Part shown: piece after piece, positions 14,942 through 20,106 of the stretch
How the letters are laid out: each line of letters begins with the position of its first letter
How positions within the stretch are numbered: position 1 is the first letter of the stretch
From: a virus
IMG/VR virus record: IMGVR_UViG_3300045976_000020
Coordinates: 1 to 20,273 of that record
DNA: 20,273 nt
Reading direction: 5' to 3' (one strand)
The notes under the pieces: model-generated
The model's input: the letters and a program-made list of their open reading frames with translations, nothing else
Told to the model about the DNA's origin: nothing
The model's database searches: none
Translations under genes and position numbers: made by a program

Positions 14942-14962
14942 GTACGAGGTGGGCTCTCGTAC
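14942..14962. repeat. Hairpin in the HNH-gene leader
   Basis: Perfect 7-bp arms GTACGAG and CTCGTAC with a 7-base loop, ending 24 bases before the ATG at 14918 of the HNH-type gene on the minus strand. It would lie in the mRNA leader immediately upstream of the start region. Confidence 0.55.
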
Positions 14963-14996
14963 TAGTGCAGAAAGGACGCCGCTGATCGAATTAGGA

Positions 14997-15015
14997 CACA
15001 ACGACTCCCGTTGTG
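14997..15015. repeat. 7-bp hairpin, 5-base loop
   Basis: CACAACG (14997-15003) and CGTTGTG (15009-15015) form a perfect stem around a 5-base loop. No T-run follows directly on the minus strand, so a terminator role is not supported for that direction. It borders the A/T-rich stretch. Confidence 0.5.
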
Positions 15016-15057
15016 AAATCTGAAAAATTTCGACGAAAACTTTTTATTTTTTTGCAA

Positions 15058-15077
15058 CTTAATATCTAGATACTAAG
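15058..15077. promoter_or_regulatory. 20-bp operator-like near-palindrome
   Basis: CTTAATATCTAGATACTAAG is a 20-bp dyad centred on CTAG with one mismatched pair. It lies in the A/T-rich part of the gap upstream of the HNH-type gene, a good position for a dimeric repressor or activator site. The half-site ACTTAATATCT recurs at 14408-14418, in the gap upstream of the VRR-NUC gene. Confidence 0.4.
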
Positions 15078-15148
15078 TAACAACATTCCTGGGGAGTTTT
15101 CAAAGAAATTTTTCACTTTTCACAAAACCAGGTGTACAAAACAGACAA

Positions 15149-15168
15149 ACAGACTGGGACAAGTCTGT
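15149..15168 (-). terminator. Possible intrinsic terminator after the helicase operon
   Basis: On the minus strand, ACAGACT-TGTCCC-AGTCTGT forms a perfect 7-bp hairpin followed immediately by TTGTCTGTTTTG. It lies 130 bases downstream of the helicase stop. The stem is short and only moderately GC-rich, and the U-tract is interrupted. Confidence 0.45.
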
Positions 15169-15176
15169 GAGCTGCA

Positions 15177-15260
15177 GTTCTCCACAAGATCGTCTCTGTC
15201 AAAAACGTTGTGATTTTTGAAAGCAATGTGAAATATTTCACAAACGATCTTGTGGAGAAC
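15177..15260. repeat. 17-bp inverted repeat enclosing two hairpins
   Basis: GTTCTCCACAAGATCGT (15177-15193) and its perfect complement (15244-15260) close a hairpin TCAAAAA/TTTTTGA (15199-15220) and a perfect 16-bp palindrome TGTGAAATATTTCACA (15227-15242), giving a three-way junction. The closing stem has exactly the length of that at 10406-10548, but the sequence is unrelated. The element starts 40 bases past the helicase stop on the minus strand. Confidence 0.65.
15227..15242. promoter_or_regulatory. CRP/FNR-family-like palindrome
   Basis: TGTGAAATATTTCACA fits the TGTGA-N6-TCACA consensus of CRP-type regulators on both half-sites and is fully symmetric. It may instead simply be a hairpin of the surrounding structure. 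No promoter is clearly paired with it. Confidence 0.4.
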
Positions 15261-15300
15261 GGGCAAACGTATCTTTTCAGACTCCGTTCACCTGATTGAC

Positions 15301-16491
15301 TCAGACTCCTACTGCAGTCTTGGAAGACTGAGAACGGACAAAATGACTCTCGTTGAAGCTTCGTTTTCCCTTCAATGAACGCATCACTACTTTGTCGATT
15401 TTCGAATTTGACAAGAGGACGTAGTAATACAGCTCTTTGAATGGGGTGTTTAGGCGATCTGTCCGTCCGTGAGCCTGATGCCAGTTTTTGTACGAATAAG
15501 TCAGGGAGTAGAACGCCATCGCGTCCGTCGTTGTACAATTCCATCCTTCGGAACCAGCAACGTACTGCACCAAGTACAGCCACCGGTCTGTGTCTGGAAC
15601 TTCTTCGTGTTTGTGTCCGTTCCACTCAGCAAGTTTGATTTCATCACTGAGTGTCCGGAGTAGTTTGAGTTCATAATCGAAGTTGTAGAAAACAATCAGT
15701 CTGGGGTGTTTCGCCAACAAGGTTCGAATTGCTTCTAGACGTGTTGGGTCAGAGTTCACCACTTTCCGCATTGTGTAGAACAGTTCTGGAACGGTCTTCA
15801 CCGGCGCGTCTTCATAGACATTCCAGCGTTGTTCCAACACTTTGTCGAACAGATCTCTGTTGTATTCGACGTGGACTTCTTTGGTGATCCTCCTTACTAC
15901 ACTTTCGTAAGGCATGTGTACGAGAATCTGATTCCGATACTTTATCAGCTTCCCGACGCCGATGTACTTATCCACCTTGGGGAACTTACTATAGGTGTTG
16001 TACACCACATGTTCGCGCTTGAATTCTGTTCTGTTGTGATAGAATCCATTCGCAATGAACACCGGGATGTAATCCAACCATGTGTCACCCGGCGTAGCAC
16101 TGAGAAGAATCCAATTGTTGTGCTTGGCGATGAAGAGGAACGCCTTCACCCATTCCCCGCTGCCGACCAAACGCTGCTCGTCGAAGATGAAGAAAGCGTT
16201 CCTGATACTCTTGTATTTCGCTATGTTGTTCCACGAGTCGACTCGCAGGACACCCGCTACGGTCGCGTCCTTACTCTTATACACGCCGAATTTGACGAAT
16301 TCTTTCTCCCAGTCGAGGGCATCCCGCTTCTTTGCGGTAGTGATGACGTAGACGTCCTTTGGCGCTTCCTTCTTCATATAATAGGCAGCTGCCGTGAGCG
16401 ACTTTCCAGCCCCGACTCCGCCCCAGAGAATCTTTCCGTTGTCTAGTTTGTCAACGGTTTCCAACTGGTGCGGATAGAGGTTCACTACCAT
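15301..16491 (-). CDS. SF2 DNA helicase (SNF2/DEAD-like)
   Basis: About 396 residues from the ATG at 16491, placed six bases after AGGAG; the TTG at 16497 directly abuts that site and is unlikely. Numbering from the TTG, motifs are Q-like LYPHQLETV (7-15), Walker A GGVGAGKS (26-33), DEAD-box-like FIFDEQR (103-109), SATPG (133-137), motif V-like [11 protein letters not shown] (311-321) and motif [10 protein letters not shown] (341-348). It is a compact two-RecA-domain helicase without obvious accessory domains. With the VRR-NUC, Cas4-like and SSB-like genes nearby it probably acts on forks or recombination intermediates in phage replication. It follows the 121-residue gene by 17 bases. Confidence 0.95.
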   Translation of the reverse strand: MVVNLYPHQLETVDKLDNGKILWGGVGAGKSLTAAAYYMKKEAPKDVYVITTAKKRDALDWEKEFVKFGVYKSKDATVAGVLRVDSWNNIAKYKSIRNAFFIFDEQRLVGSGEWVKAFLFIAKHNNWILLSATPGDTWLDYIPVFIANGFYHNRTEFKREHVVYNTYSKFPKVDKYIGVGKLIKYRNQILVHMPYESVVRRITKEVHVEYNRDLFDKVLEQRWNVYEDAPVKTVPELFYTMRKVVNSDPTRLEAIRTLLAKHPRLIVFYNFDYELKLLRTLSDEIKLAEWNGHKHEEVPDTDRWLYLVQYVAGSEGWNCTTTDAMAFYSLTYSYKNWHQAHGRTDRLNTPFKELYYYVLLSNSKIDKVVMRSLKGKRSFNESHFVRSQSSKTAVGV

Positions 16492-16508
16492 CGCCAACTC
16501 CTGTTGGG

Positions 16509-16874
16509 TTAAGCCGCTCTGCCGAAGAAGGAGAACGATTTGGTTGCGCTGTTCTTGATGACCGAGATCTTCGGTCGGTTGATCGGAAACACATGCTGCT
16601 TCTCCACAACGTCGGGGGTCTCCGCTTCGCTGAGGAGTGCTTCGTCCATCCCGCTCAGGATAGACGGAAGAGTTTGCTTATCTTCTTCGTCGTGCTCATC
16701 TTCCTCGACCTTCACAGCCTCTATGATGGCCGTTTCATCGGTCGAATGAAGTGGGACTCGAATGGGAAGACCGAAGACGTTGTGCGGCTCCGGAGGACCT
16801 ATCAGAATACGACCGTACCTACCTTCAGTCACGGACTCGAGCAGAAGTTGGTCGAATATCGGCGTATCACTCAT
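16509..16874 (-). CDS. Acidic hypothetical protein upstream of helicase
   Basis: A 121-residue protein I do not recognise. It has an acidic stretch ([12 protein letters not shown]), and the ends are less charged ([32 protein letters not shown]). No membrane segment, Cys cluster or enzyme motif is visible; the middle is probably disordered. It starts at ATG 16874, about ten bases after GGGAG, and ends 17 bases before the helicase start, so the two are probably co-transcribed and may cooperate. A hairpin (16912-16941) lies in its leader. Confidence 0.75.
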   Translation of the reverse strand: MSDTPIFDQLLLESVTEGRYGRILIGPPEPHNVFGLPIRVPLHSTDETAIIEAVKVEEDEHDEEDKQTLPSILSGMDEALLSEAETPDVVEKQHVFPINRPKISVIKNSATKSFSFFGRAA

Positions 16875-16911
16875 GCTGATTGAACTCCCTTACAGATCGA
16901 AACGGAAAGAA

Positions 16912-16941
16912 GGCAAGGAACACCCGAAAGCATCCCTTGCC
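16912..16941. repeat. Leader hairpin
   Basis: GGCAAGG (16912-16918) pairs with CCTTGCC (16935-16941) around a 16-base loop. It lies in the 107-base gap between the small membrane-protein gene and the acidic protein gene and would fall in the latter's mRNA leader. Confidence 0.4.
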
Positions 16942-16965
16942 CCTCGCACCCCGAACCCTGATCAG

Positions 16966-16986
16966 GCTGAGACAAGATCTCTCAGC
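16966..16986. repeat. Hairpin over the end of the small membrane-protein gene
   Basis: GCTGAGA (16966-16972) and TCTCAGC (16980-16986) form a perfect 7-bp stem with a 7-base loop, covering the TGA stop at 16982-16984. No T-run follows on the minus strand, so it is more likely an RNA-stability or attenuating structure than an intrinsic terminator. Confidence 0.4.
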
Positions 16987-17194
16987 GTGCGTGCTTCCCC
17001 CTACACTTCTTCATACGAGCTCGAATCGGCGGCGGCTTTGTCACCGTTCGAATCGGAGCGTTCAAGTAATACTGCTTGTTCTTACGGATCTCGGCGAGGT
17101 GTTCACGCGTGAATTGGACGTCCTGATAGACGAGAACGCCGATGTATGCGAACAGACCCAATGCCGTGAGATAGATCCAGAGGACCTCAGTCAT
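16982..17194 (-). CDS. Small single-pass membrane protein
   Basis: A 70-residue protein with one N-terminal hydrophobic segment (about residues 4-23, LWIYLTALGLFAYIGVLVYQ) and a strongly basic C-terminal tail (RTVTKPPPIRARMKKCRGKH). The layout suggests an N-out/C-in inner-membrane protein. It starts at ATG 17194, six bases after GGAGG. No family is recognised; a superinfection or lysis-related role is possible, but nothing in the sequence decides it. A single membrane segment with a basic tail also fits some holin-like proteins, but it lies far from the endolysin. Confidence 0.75.
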   Translation of the reverse strand: MTEVLWIYLTALGLFAYIGVLVYQDVQFTREHLAEIRKNKQYYLNAPIRTVTKPPPIRARMKKCRGKHAR

Positions 17195-17225
17195 GATAAA
17201 CCTCCATGTATGATCGGGGTCCAGA

Positions 17226-17241
17226 CAAACAGCGTTGTTTG
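17226..17241. repeat. Short hairpin after the SLOG gene
   Basis: CAAACA and TGTTTG form a perfect 6-bp stem with a 4-base loop in the 79-base gap between the SLOG-fusion stop and the next gene. It is not followed by a T-run on the minus strand. Confidence 0.3.
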
Positions 17242-17273
17242 AATCTCCGATTCTTTATGTATTCACTTAGAGT

Positions 17274-18284
17274 TTAGTCTTCATCCATCGACAGATCGGA
17301 CATGACATCATCCATCGACAGATCGACCATTTCCTGATCTTCATCCACCTCGGGAACATCGGCGTACTTCAATTCCAGGGGGTCTTCATTGATCGTGACA
17401 TAAAGGGACACAAGATATGCCTTGCGACCGGTGTCACCATTGACCTTCCAATCGAAAGGTCGAATAATCATGTCGACCTTCTTGATGTCTGCGTAGTCGA
17501 GGAGACCACACATCTCTTCATCGAGCTTCGTTCGTCCGCGAGAGGTGATCATGTAGATCGTCGGAGGTCGACGACCTTTGAAGAAAACTTTGACTGCGAG
17601 ATGATTGAAGTTCTCGTCACCCTCTTCACGCGGAGGCTTCGTCTTGACGTTCCAACCGTCACGACGCATTTTCCCGGCGAGATCGTCGTCCAGCACTACC
17701 GAGAAGTTCCGATCACCTTCTCGATTGTAAACATCCCCACGACCCGCGAAGTTCCTGAAGACTATCCTGGCGTCTTCAAGAAGCACGTGGTTTTCGTTGT
17801 TCCCCACTACATTTCTCCATGTTTTCGTCGGAATTCCTGAAGACCTAGCCAGTTTTTCAGCATGACTAGACCCATGAGAGTTGTTGTAAATGAAGGCTAA
17901 ACAGTAGTCGGCTCCGAGTTTTACCATCTCGGCATTCCGAGCGAATCCAGCACCTCTTTTTTTCGGACCATTCCAGTCCGCAGGATGTGATTCGATTACT
18001 ACTGAATAGCCTTCATTTATTTTTTGTTTCCCCCACGCCACCGCATATGCGTCGGCGCCCCGTTTACATGCCCCTTGGACGAGAGTCATTGAGCCTTTGG
18101 CTAACCAGAGGAGACTGTCCAAAGCTTCCGCCACAATATCCGGCGAAGGCCATTCCTGACTCCCCGTCACCAAGACCCTGATGTCAGCCCCAGCGACGAA
18201 TCGCGTAGTAATACAGTCTGGTTCCGCACGTGCACGTCGATCCGAGCCACAGGCCGCCGAAGCAGTGGAGTTTCCCGCATCCAC
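17274..18284 (-). CDS. SLOG (DUF2493/YspA-like) domain fused to a probable ssDNA-binding-like domain
   Basis: 336 residues from a GTG at 18284 that lacks a clear ribosome binding site; the first 30 or so residues look non-conserved, so the true start is uncertain. Residues 35-158 are a SLOG-type Rossmann domain of the DUF2493 kind (VLVTGSQEW, LVQGACKRGADAYA, FARNAEMVKLGAD), thought to bind nucleotides or nucleotide-derived ligands. Residues about 170-308 (ARIVFRNFAGRGDVYNREGD; FFKGRRPPTIYMITSRGRTK; VDMIIRPFDWKVNGDTG) match a phage family I associate with ssDNA-binding proteins, usually encoded alone. The acidic C-terminus has DLSMDD twice, like SSB tails that recruit partners. It follows the paralogue array and precedes the helicase operon, fitting replication. 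Confidence 0.75.
   Translation of the reverse strand: MDAGNSTASAACGSDRRARAEPDCITTRFVAGADIRVLVTGSQEWPSPDIVAEALDSLLWLAKGSMTLVQGACKRGADAYAVAWGKQKINEGYSVVIESHPADWNGPKKRGAGFARNAEMVKLGADYCLAFIYNNSHGSSHAEKLARSSGIPTKTWRNVVGNNENHVLLEDARIVFRNFAGRGDVYNREGDRNFSVVLDDDLAGKMRRDGWNVKTKPPREEGDENFNHLAVKVFFKGRRPPTIYMITSRGRTKLDEEMCGLLDYADIKKVDMIIRPFDWKVNGDTGRKAYLVSLYVTINEDPLELKYADVPEVDEDQEMVDLSMDDVMSDLSMDED
17281..17325. repeat. 27-base-spaced direct repeat at the SLOG-fusion C-terminus
   Basis: TCATCCATCGACAGATCG occurs exactly at 17281-17298 and 17308-17325. The 27-base period keeps the reading frame and duplicates the acidic DLSMDD unit of the encoded tail, consistent with a small in-frame tandem duplication. 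Confidence 0.8.
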
Positions 18285-18305
18285 AACGGAAGAAGCCGCG
18301 AAGTC

Positions 18306-18557
18306 TCACCACCACTCCTCATGATTTTTTTTGGCGACGAGCTTCAAATCTTCGCCATTTCTGAATACTGTGTGGACGATTTTCAAATCTACGCCGAGAT
18401 CTTCCGCACCCTCAACAGTCAGAGTGAGTGAAGCATTCCAAAGGCCGTCTTTGAAGATGACGACAGCGCTTCCGATGGTTTCGCCGGTTGAAGAACGAAC
18501 CAGAGGAACTTCGTGTTCACCGTCCGGAAATTGCTCGATCTTGAGTGTCGGTTTCAT
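18306..18557 (-). CDS. Paralogue array member 4, unknown function
   Basis: About 83 residues from the ATG at 18557 behind GAGGGAGAG; a GTG three bases earlier is too close to that site. It overlaps the previous gene by 41 bases. The core HEVPLVRSSTGETIGSAVVI, then FKDGLWNASLTL and LGVDLKIVHTVF, matches the genes at 18517-18795, 19054-19317 and the C-terminal part of 19320-19754: a V-P-V-V strand, T-x-I-G-x-A-x-V, a short turn with Gly, a hydrophobic strand, then a helix with Leu-Gly-Ile/Val. The repeated strand pattern suggests a small beta-rich domain. I do not recognise the family; tandem variants could be binding proteins with different partners. Confidence 0.75.
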   Translation of the reverse strand: MKPTLKIEQFPDGEHEVPLVRSSTGETIGSAVVIFKDGLWNASLTLTVEGAEDLGVDLKIVHTVFRNGEDLKLVAKKNHEEWW

Positions 18558-18795
18558 CACTCTCCCTCATGAAATCGTTGACGATGCGAACTTCGGCTTG
18601 ATCGCCACGAAAGTCCGAATACTCGACGAGCTCAACCGTTATTCCCAGCAGTTCTTTGGCGAGGCTACCATTGAAGCTGAGGACGACGTCGAGTTGACGG
18701 TCGTGATCTGGTCCAGATACGTTCACCAAAGCTCTACCGATGACGGTACGAACTCCGGCGTTCTGGACAACGACAGGAACTTGATGGAAAGTCAT
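18517..18795 (-). CDS. Paralogue array member 3, unknown function
   Basis: A 92-residue protein with the shared core: FHQVPVVVQNAG, RTVIGRALVNVSG, LDVVLSFNGSLAKELLGITV, then ELVEYSDF. It ends in an acidic, Arg/Asp-rich tail (ESDETDTQDRAISGR). The start ATG at 18795 overlaps the stop of the tiny Cys/His protein upstream (ATGA), so translation is probably coupled; the independent ribosome binding site is weak. The family is unknown to me. The only support beyond ORF integrity is the alignment with its three neighbours and the operon-like overlaps. Confidence 0.75.
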   Translation of the reverse strand: MTFHQVPVVVQNAGVRTVIGRALVNVSGPDHDRQLDVVLSFNGSLAKELLGITVELVEYSDFRGDQAEVRIVNDFMRESDETDTQDRAISGR

Positions 18796-18890
18796 GCGTT
18801 CTTCGGCGGCTTTGGCTTATGGGTTGGACATGTCCACCAGAGCTTTCCGCATGAGCAGTAATTGTCCGGTGGATTTGTGGAGTTCTCCAT
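18792..18890 (-). CDS. Tiny (32-residue) zinc-finger-like protein
   Basis: An ATG at 18890 opens a 32-codon frame ending in an ATGA overlap with the next gene. The middle reads YCSCGKLWWTCPTH: Cys-x-Cys, six residues, Cys-x-x-His, a plausible zinc-binding set. It begins MENSTNPPDN and ends HKPKPPKNA. It lies two bases after the stop of the 54-residue gene, behind a GAGAGGTG site. Size is below usual gene-finding cut-offs, but the Cys/His spacing and perfect fit into the coupled gene chain support it. Possible role: DNA, RNA or protein binding. Confidence 0.6.
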   Translation of the reverse strand: MENSTNPPDNYCSCGKLWWTCPTHKPKPPKNA

Positions 18891-18892
18891 TA

Positions 18893-19057
18893 TCAAACAC
18901 CTCTCAAACGCTTACGCCACTTATTCCGCTGCTTCTCCATTCGTCGGAGTTGTTTTGGAGTGAAGTGATTTCGTTCAGAATCCTGTTTGTCGTATCGACC
19001 ACTGATTTCCATGTTCTTCCGTGCGATCAGAACGACGATTGGGTCTTCTTTTGTCAC
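18893..19057 (-). CDS. Small basic protein (54 residues), unknown
   Basis: GTG at 19057 overlaps the stop of the preceding gene (GTGA) and lies four bases after GGAGG. The 54 residues run MTKEDPIVVLIARKNMEIS, then GRYDKQDSERNHFTPKQLRR, and end with a very basic helix (EKQRNKWRKRLRGV). There is no membrane segment. The basic C-terminus suggests nucleic-acid binding, but there is no recognised family. Context (ribosome binding site, coupling at both ends) is the main support. Confidence 0.6.
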   Translation of the reverse strand: MTKEDPIVVLIARKNMEISGRYDKQDSERNHFTPKQLRRMEKQRNKWRKRLRGV

Positions 19058-19317
19058 TTCGCCTCCTGTTCGAATGATGAAGCAACCAGATGGTAGCTCT
19101 GGCCGGTTATGCGATCATTCTGCTTGATCAGAGTGAGCTTGATTCCGTATGCTTCAGCTACCTTATCATCCACGGCGATCAATGCCGTGACGAGTCCGTC
19201 CTTGATGATGACCCTGGCGTTACCTATCTTGATCGCGTCGTCGTTAGCCCAAGTCACCAAAGAAACGCTGTAATTCCCATCTTCGAACGTTTCGTCTTCC
19301 TGAAGCTCAACCGTCAT
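19054..19317 (-). CDS. Paralogue array member 2, unknown function
   Basis: An 87-residue protein. Its core, FEDGNYSVSLVTWAND, IKIGNARVIIKDGLVTALIA, then VAEAYGIKLTLIKQNDR, lines up with member 4 (DGEHEVPLVRSS, TIGSAVVIFKDGLWNASL, AEDLGVDLKIVHTVF). It starts at ATG 19317, six bases after AAGG, three bases past the stop of member 1. It is acidic at both ends. No known domain is recognised; probably a small beta-sandwich or barrel. Divergence from its siblings is strong at the sequence level, so duplications are old or selected for diversity. Confidence 0.8.
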   Translation of the reverse strand: MTVELQEDETFEDGNYSVSLVTWANDDAIKIGNARVIIKDGLVTALIAVDDKVAEAYGIKLTLIKQNDRITGQSYHLVASSFEQEAK

Positions 19318-19319
19318 CG

Positions 19320-19754
19320 TCAGCCTTCTTCCTTGTGTCCGAGAGAAAACTGGTTGAGTTTCCCTTCGCTCAACATACGATCGACTTCCGTGTTCGAGTC
19401 GATAACGGCGTGGACGATATGGAAACCATCGCTGTCTGTCTTAACCAGAGCATCTCCTATCAAGGTCTCACCTTCAGCGGTTTTCATCACCACTGGAAAG
19501 ACCTTCTCGCTCACGACATGTGTCTCTTCGAACATCGGCGTTTTCTCACCTCCATCCACACACCACGATGCGCTCGTGTTTCGCCTGACGTCTTCCGCCA
19601 TCGCTTTGAAGGCTCTGAAAGCGAAGTCGTCGTTTTTCTTGGCATTCGGAGGAGGTTTCATCAACTCCATGATCTGGTTGTAATGCGCCTCGAGTTCCGC
19701 TATCGATGTTCCGAGACGCTTGATCAGTTCGAGACTGTCTTTGTCAGCGTACAT
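19320..19754 (-). CDS. Paralogue array member 1 with helical N-terminal extension
   Basis: About 144 residues from the ATG at 19754, which follows an AAGGG site; a GTG at 19784 would overlap the upstream gene and lacks a site. The N-terminal half is helical and coiled-coil-like (ELIKRLGTSIAELEAHYNQI) with a Pro/Lys hinge (MKPPPNAKK). The C-terminal half carries the array core: EKVFPVVMKTAEGETLIGDA, LVKTDSDGFHIVHAVI, SEGKLNQFSLG. It is the longest of the four and may be the form that assembles through its helix while the shorter ones carry only the core. Function unknown. Confidence 0.75.
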   Translation of the reverse strand: MYADKDSLELIKRLGTSIAELEAHYNQIMELMKPPPNAKKNDDFAFRAFKAMAEDVRRNTSASWCVDGGEKTPMFEETHVVSEKVFPVVMKTAEGETLIGDALVKTDSDGFHIVHAVIDSNTEVDRMLSEGKLNQFSLGHKEEG

Positions 19755-19758
19755 AGTT

Positions 19759-19875
19759 TTAATGACCCTTAAGTTTCCGAACACACCAGAATATGAACGT
19801 TCCGCCGAGATTGAACACGGTGTATGCGATGCAGAAGATCACAAGGGCATCGTAGAGAAACTCCGAAAGAGTCAC
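19759..19875 (-). CDS. Tiny membrane protein (38 residues)
   Basis: GTG at 19875, five bases after AAGGGA and one base past the stop of the Cys/His gene, opens a 38-codon frame. It reads MTLSEFLYDALVIFCIAYTV, continues with FNLGGTFIFWCVRKLKGH, and has one hydrophobic segment with a basic C-terminal end. The frame can be extended upstream to an ATG at 20004 (81 residues), but that part overlaps the Cys/His gene in another frame and has a poorer start. No family is recognised. Confidence 0.6.
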   Translation of the reverse strand: MTLSEFLYDALVIFCIAYTVFNLGGTFIFWCVRKLKGH

Positions 19876-19876
19876 A

Positions 19877-20023
19877 TCATCCCTTCTTTTTGCACTGACT
19901 GCACGAGGATGGATCGTTATGATGCTCGCAACATGGTTTATCACCAGCAGGATTTCCAACCACAAATGGACCCACCTTGAAGGTCCCCTGGAGATCTTCC
20001 TCATCTTTCTTCTTAGTAGTCAT
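19877..20023 (-). CDS. Small zinc-ribbon-like protein (48 residues)
   Basis: ATG at 20023 overlaps the stop of the preceding tiny gene (TAATG) and follows an AGGGGG site. The 48 residues start MTTKKKDEEDLQGTF and end with the pattern CCEHHNDPSSCSQCKKKG: Cys-Cys-x-His-His, six residues, Cys-x-x-Cys, a likely metal-binding knuckle. It is charged at both ends. It lies in a different frame from the longer hydrophobic frame over the same DNA; the Cys/His set and coupling at both ends favour this one. Function unknown. Confidence 0.6.
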   Translation of the reverse strand: MTTKKKDEEDLQGTFKVGPFVVGNPAGDKPCCEHHNDPSSCSQCKKKG

Positions 20024-20106
20024 TAACGCCCCCTAACACCGTGCAAAAGAAGTGCGAGAAGCATTGCGATTATTATCCATCCTATAATCCATCCCCACCA
20101 ACTCAC
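20023..20106 (-). CDS. Tiny single-pass membrane protein (27 residues)
   Basis: GTG at 20106 overlaps the stop of the preceding gene (GTGA) and sits four bases after AAGGAGG. The 27 residues begin MSWWGWIIGWIIIAMLLALL and end LHGVRGR, one Trp-rich membrane helix with a basic C-terminus. The strong ribosome binding site and coupled ends argue for real translation despite its size. Similar micro-membrane proteins occur in phage early regions; no function can be assigned. Confidence 0.6.
   Translation of the reverse strand: MSWWGWIIGWIIIAMLLALLLHGVRGR

Larger units (their letters stand above)
14919..15300. other. Regulatory-looking non-coding gap between helicase and HNH genes
   Basis: About 380 bases without a credible gene. 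Contents: hairpin GTACGAG/CTCGTAC (14942-14962), hairpin CACAACG/CGTTGTG (14997-15015), an A/T-rich stretch (about 15016-15120) containing a 20-bp near-palindrome (15058-15077), a terminator-like hairpin (15149-15168), and a 17-bp-closed multi-hairpin element (15177-15260). The heptamer TTTCACA or its complement occurs at 15012-15018, 15118-15124, 15227-15233 and 15236-15242. The density of dyads and A/T content fit a combined terminator, promoter and possible replication-origin region. Confidence 0.65.

Noticed and set aside
19880-20004. The upstream part of an 81-residue hydrophobic frame starting at ATG 20004
   Set aside because: The start site is weak and the DNA is better explained by the coupled Cys/His gene in another frame; I kept only the 38-residue part from GTG 19875.
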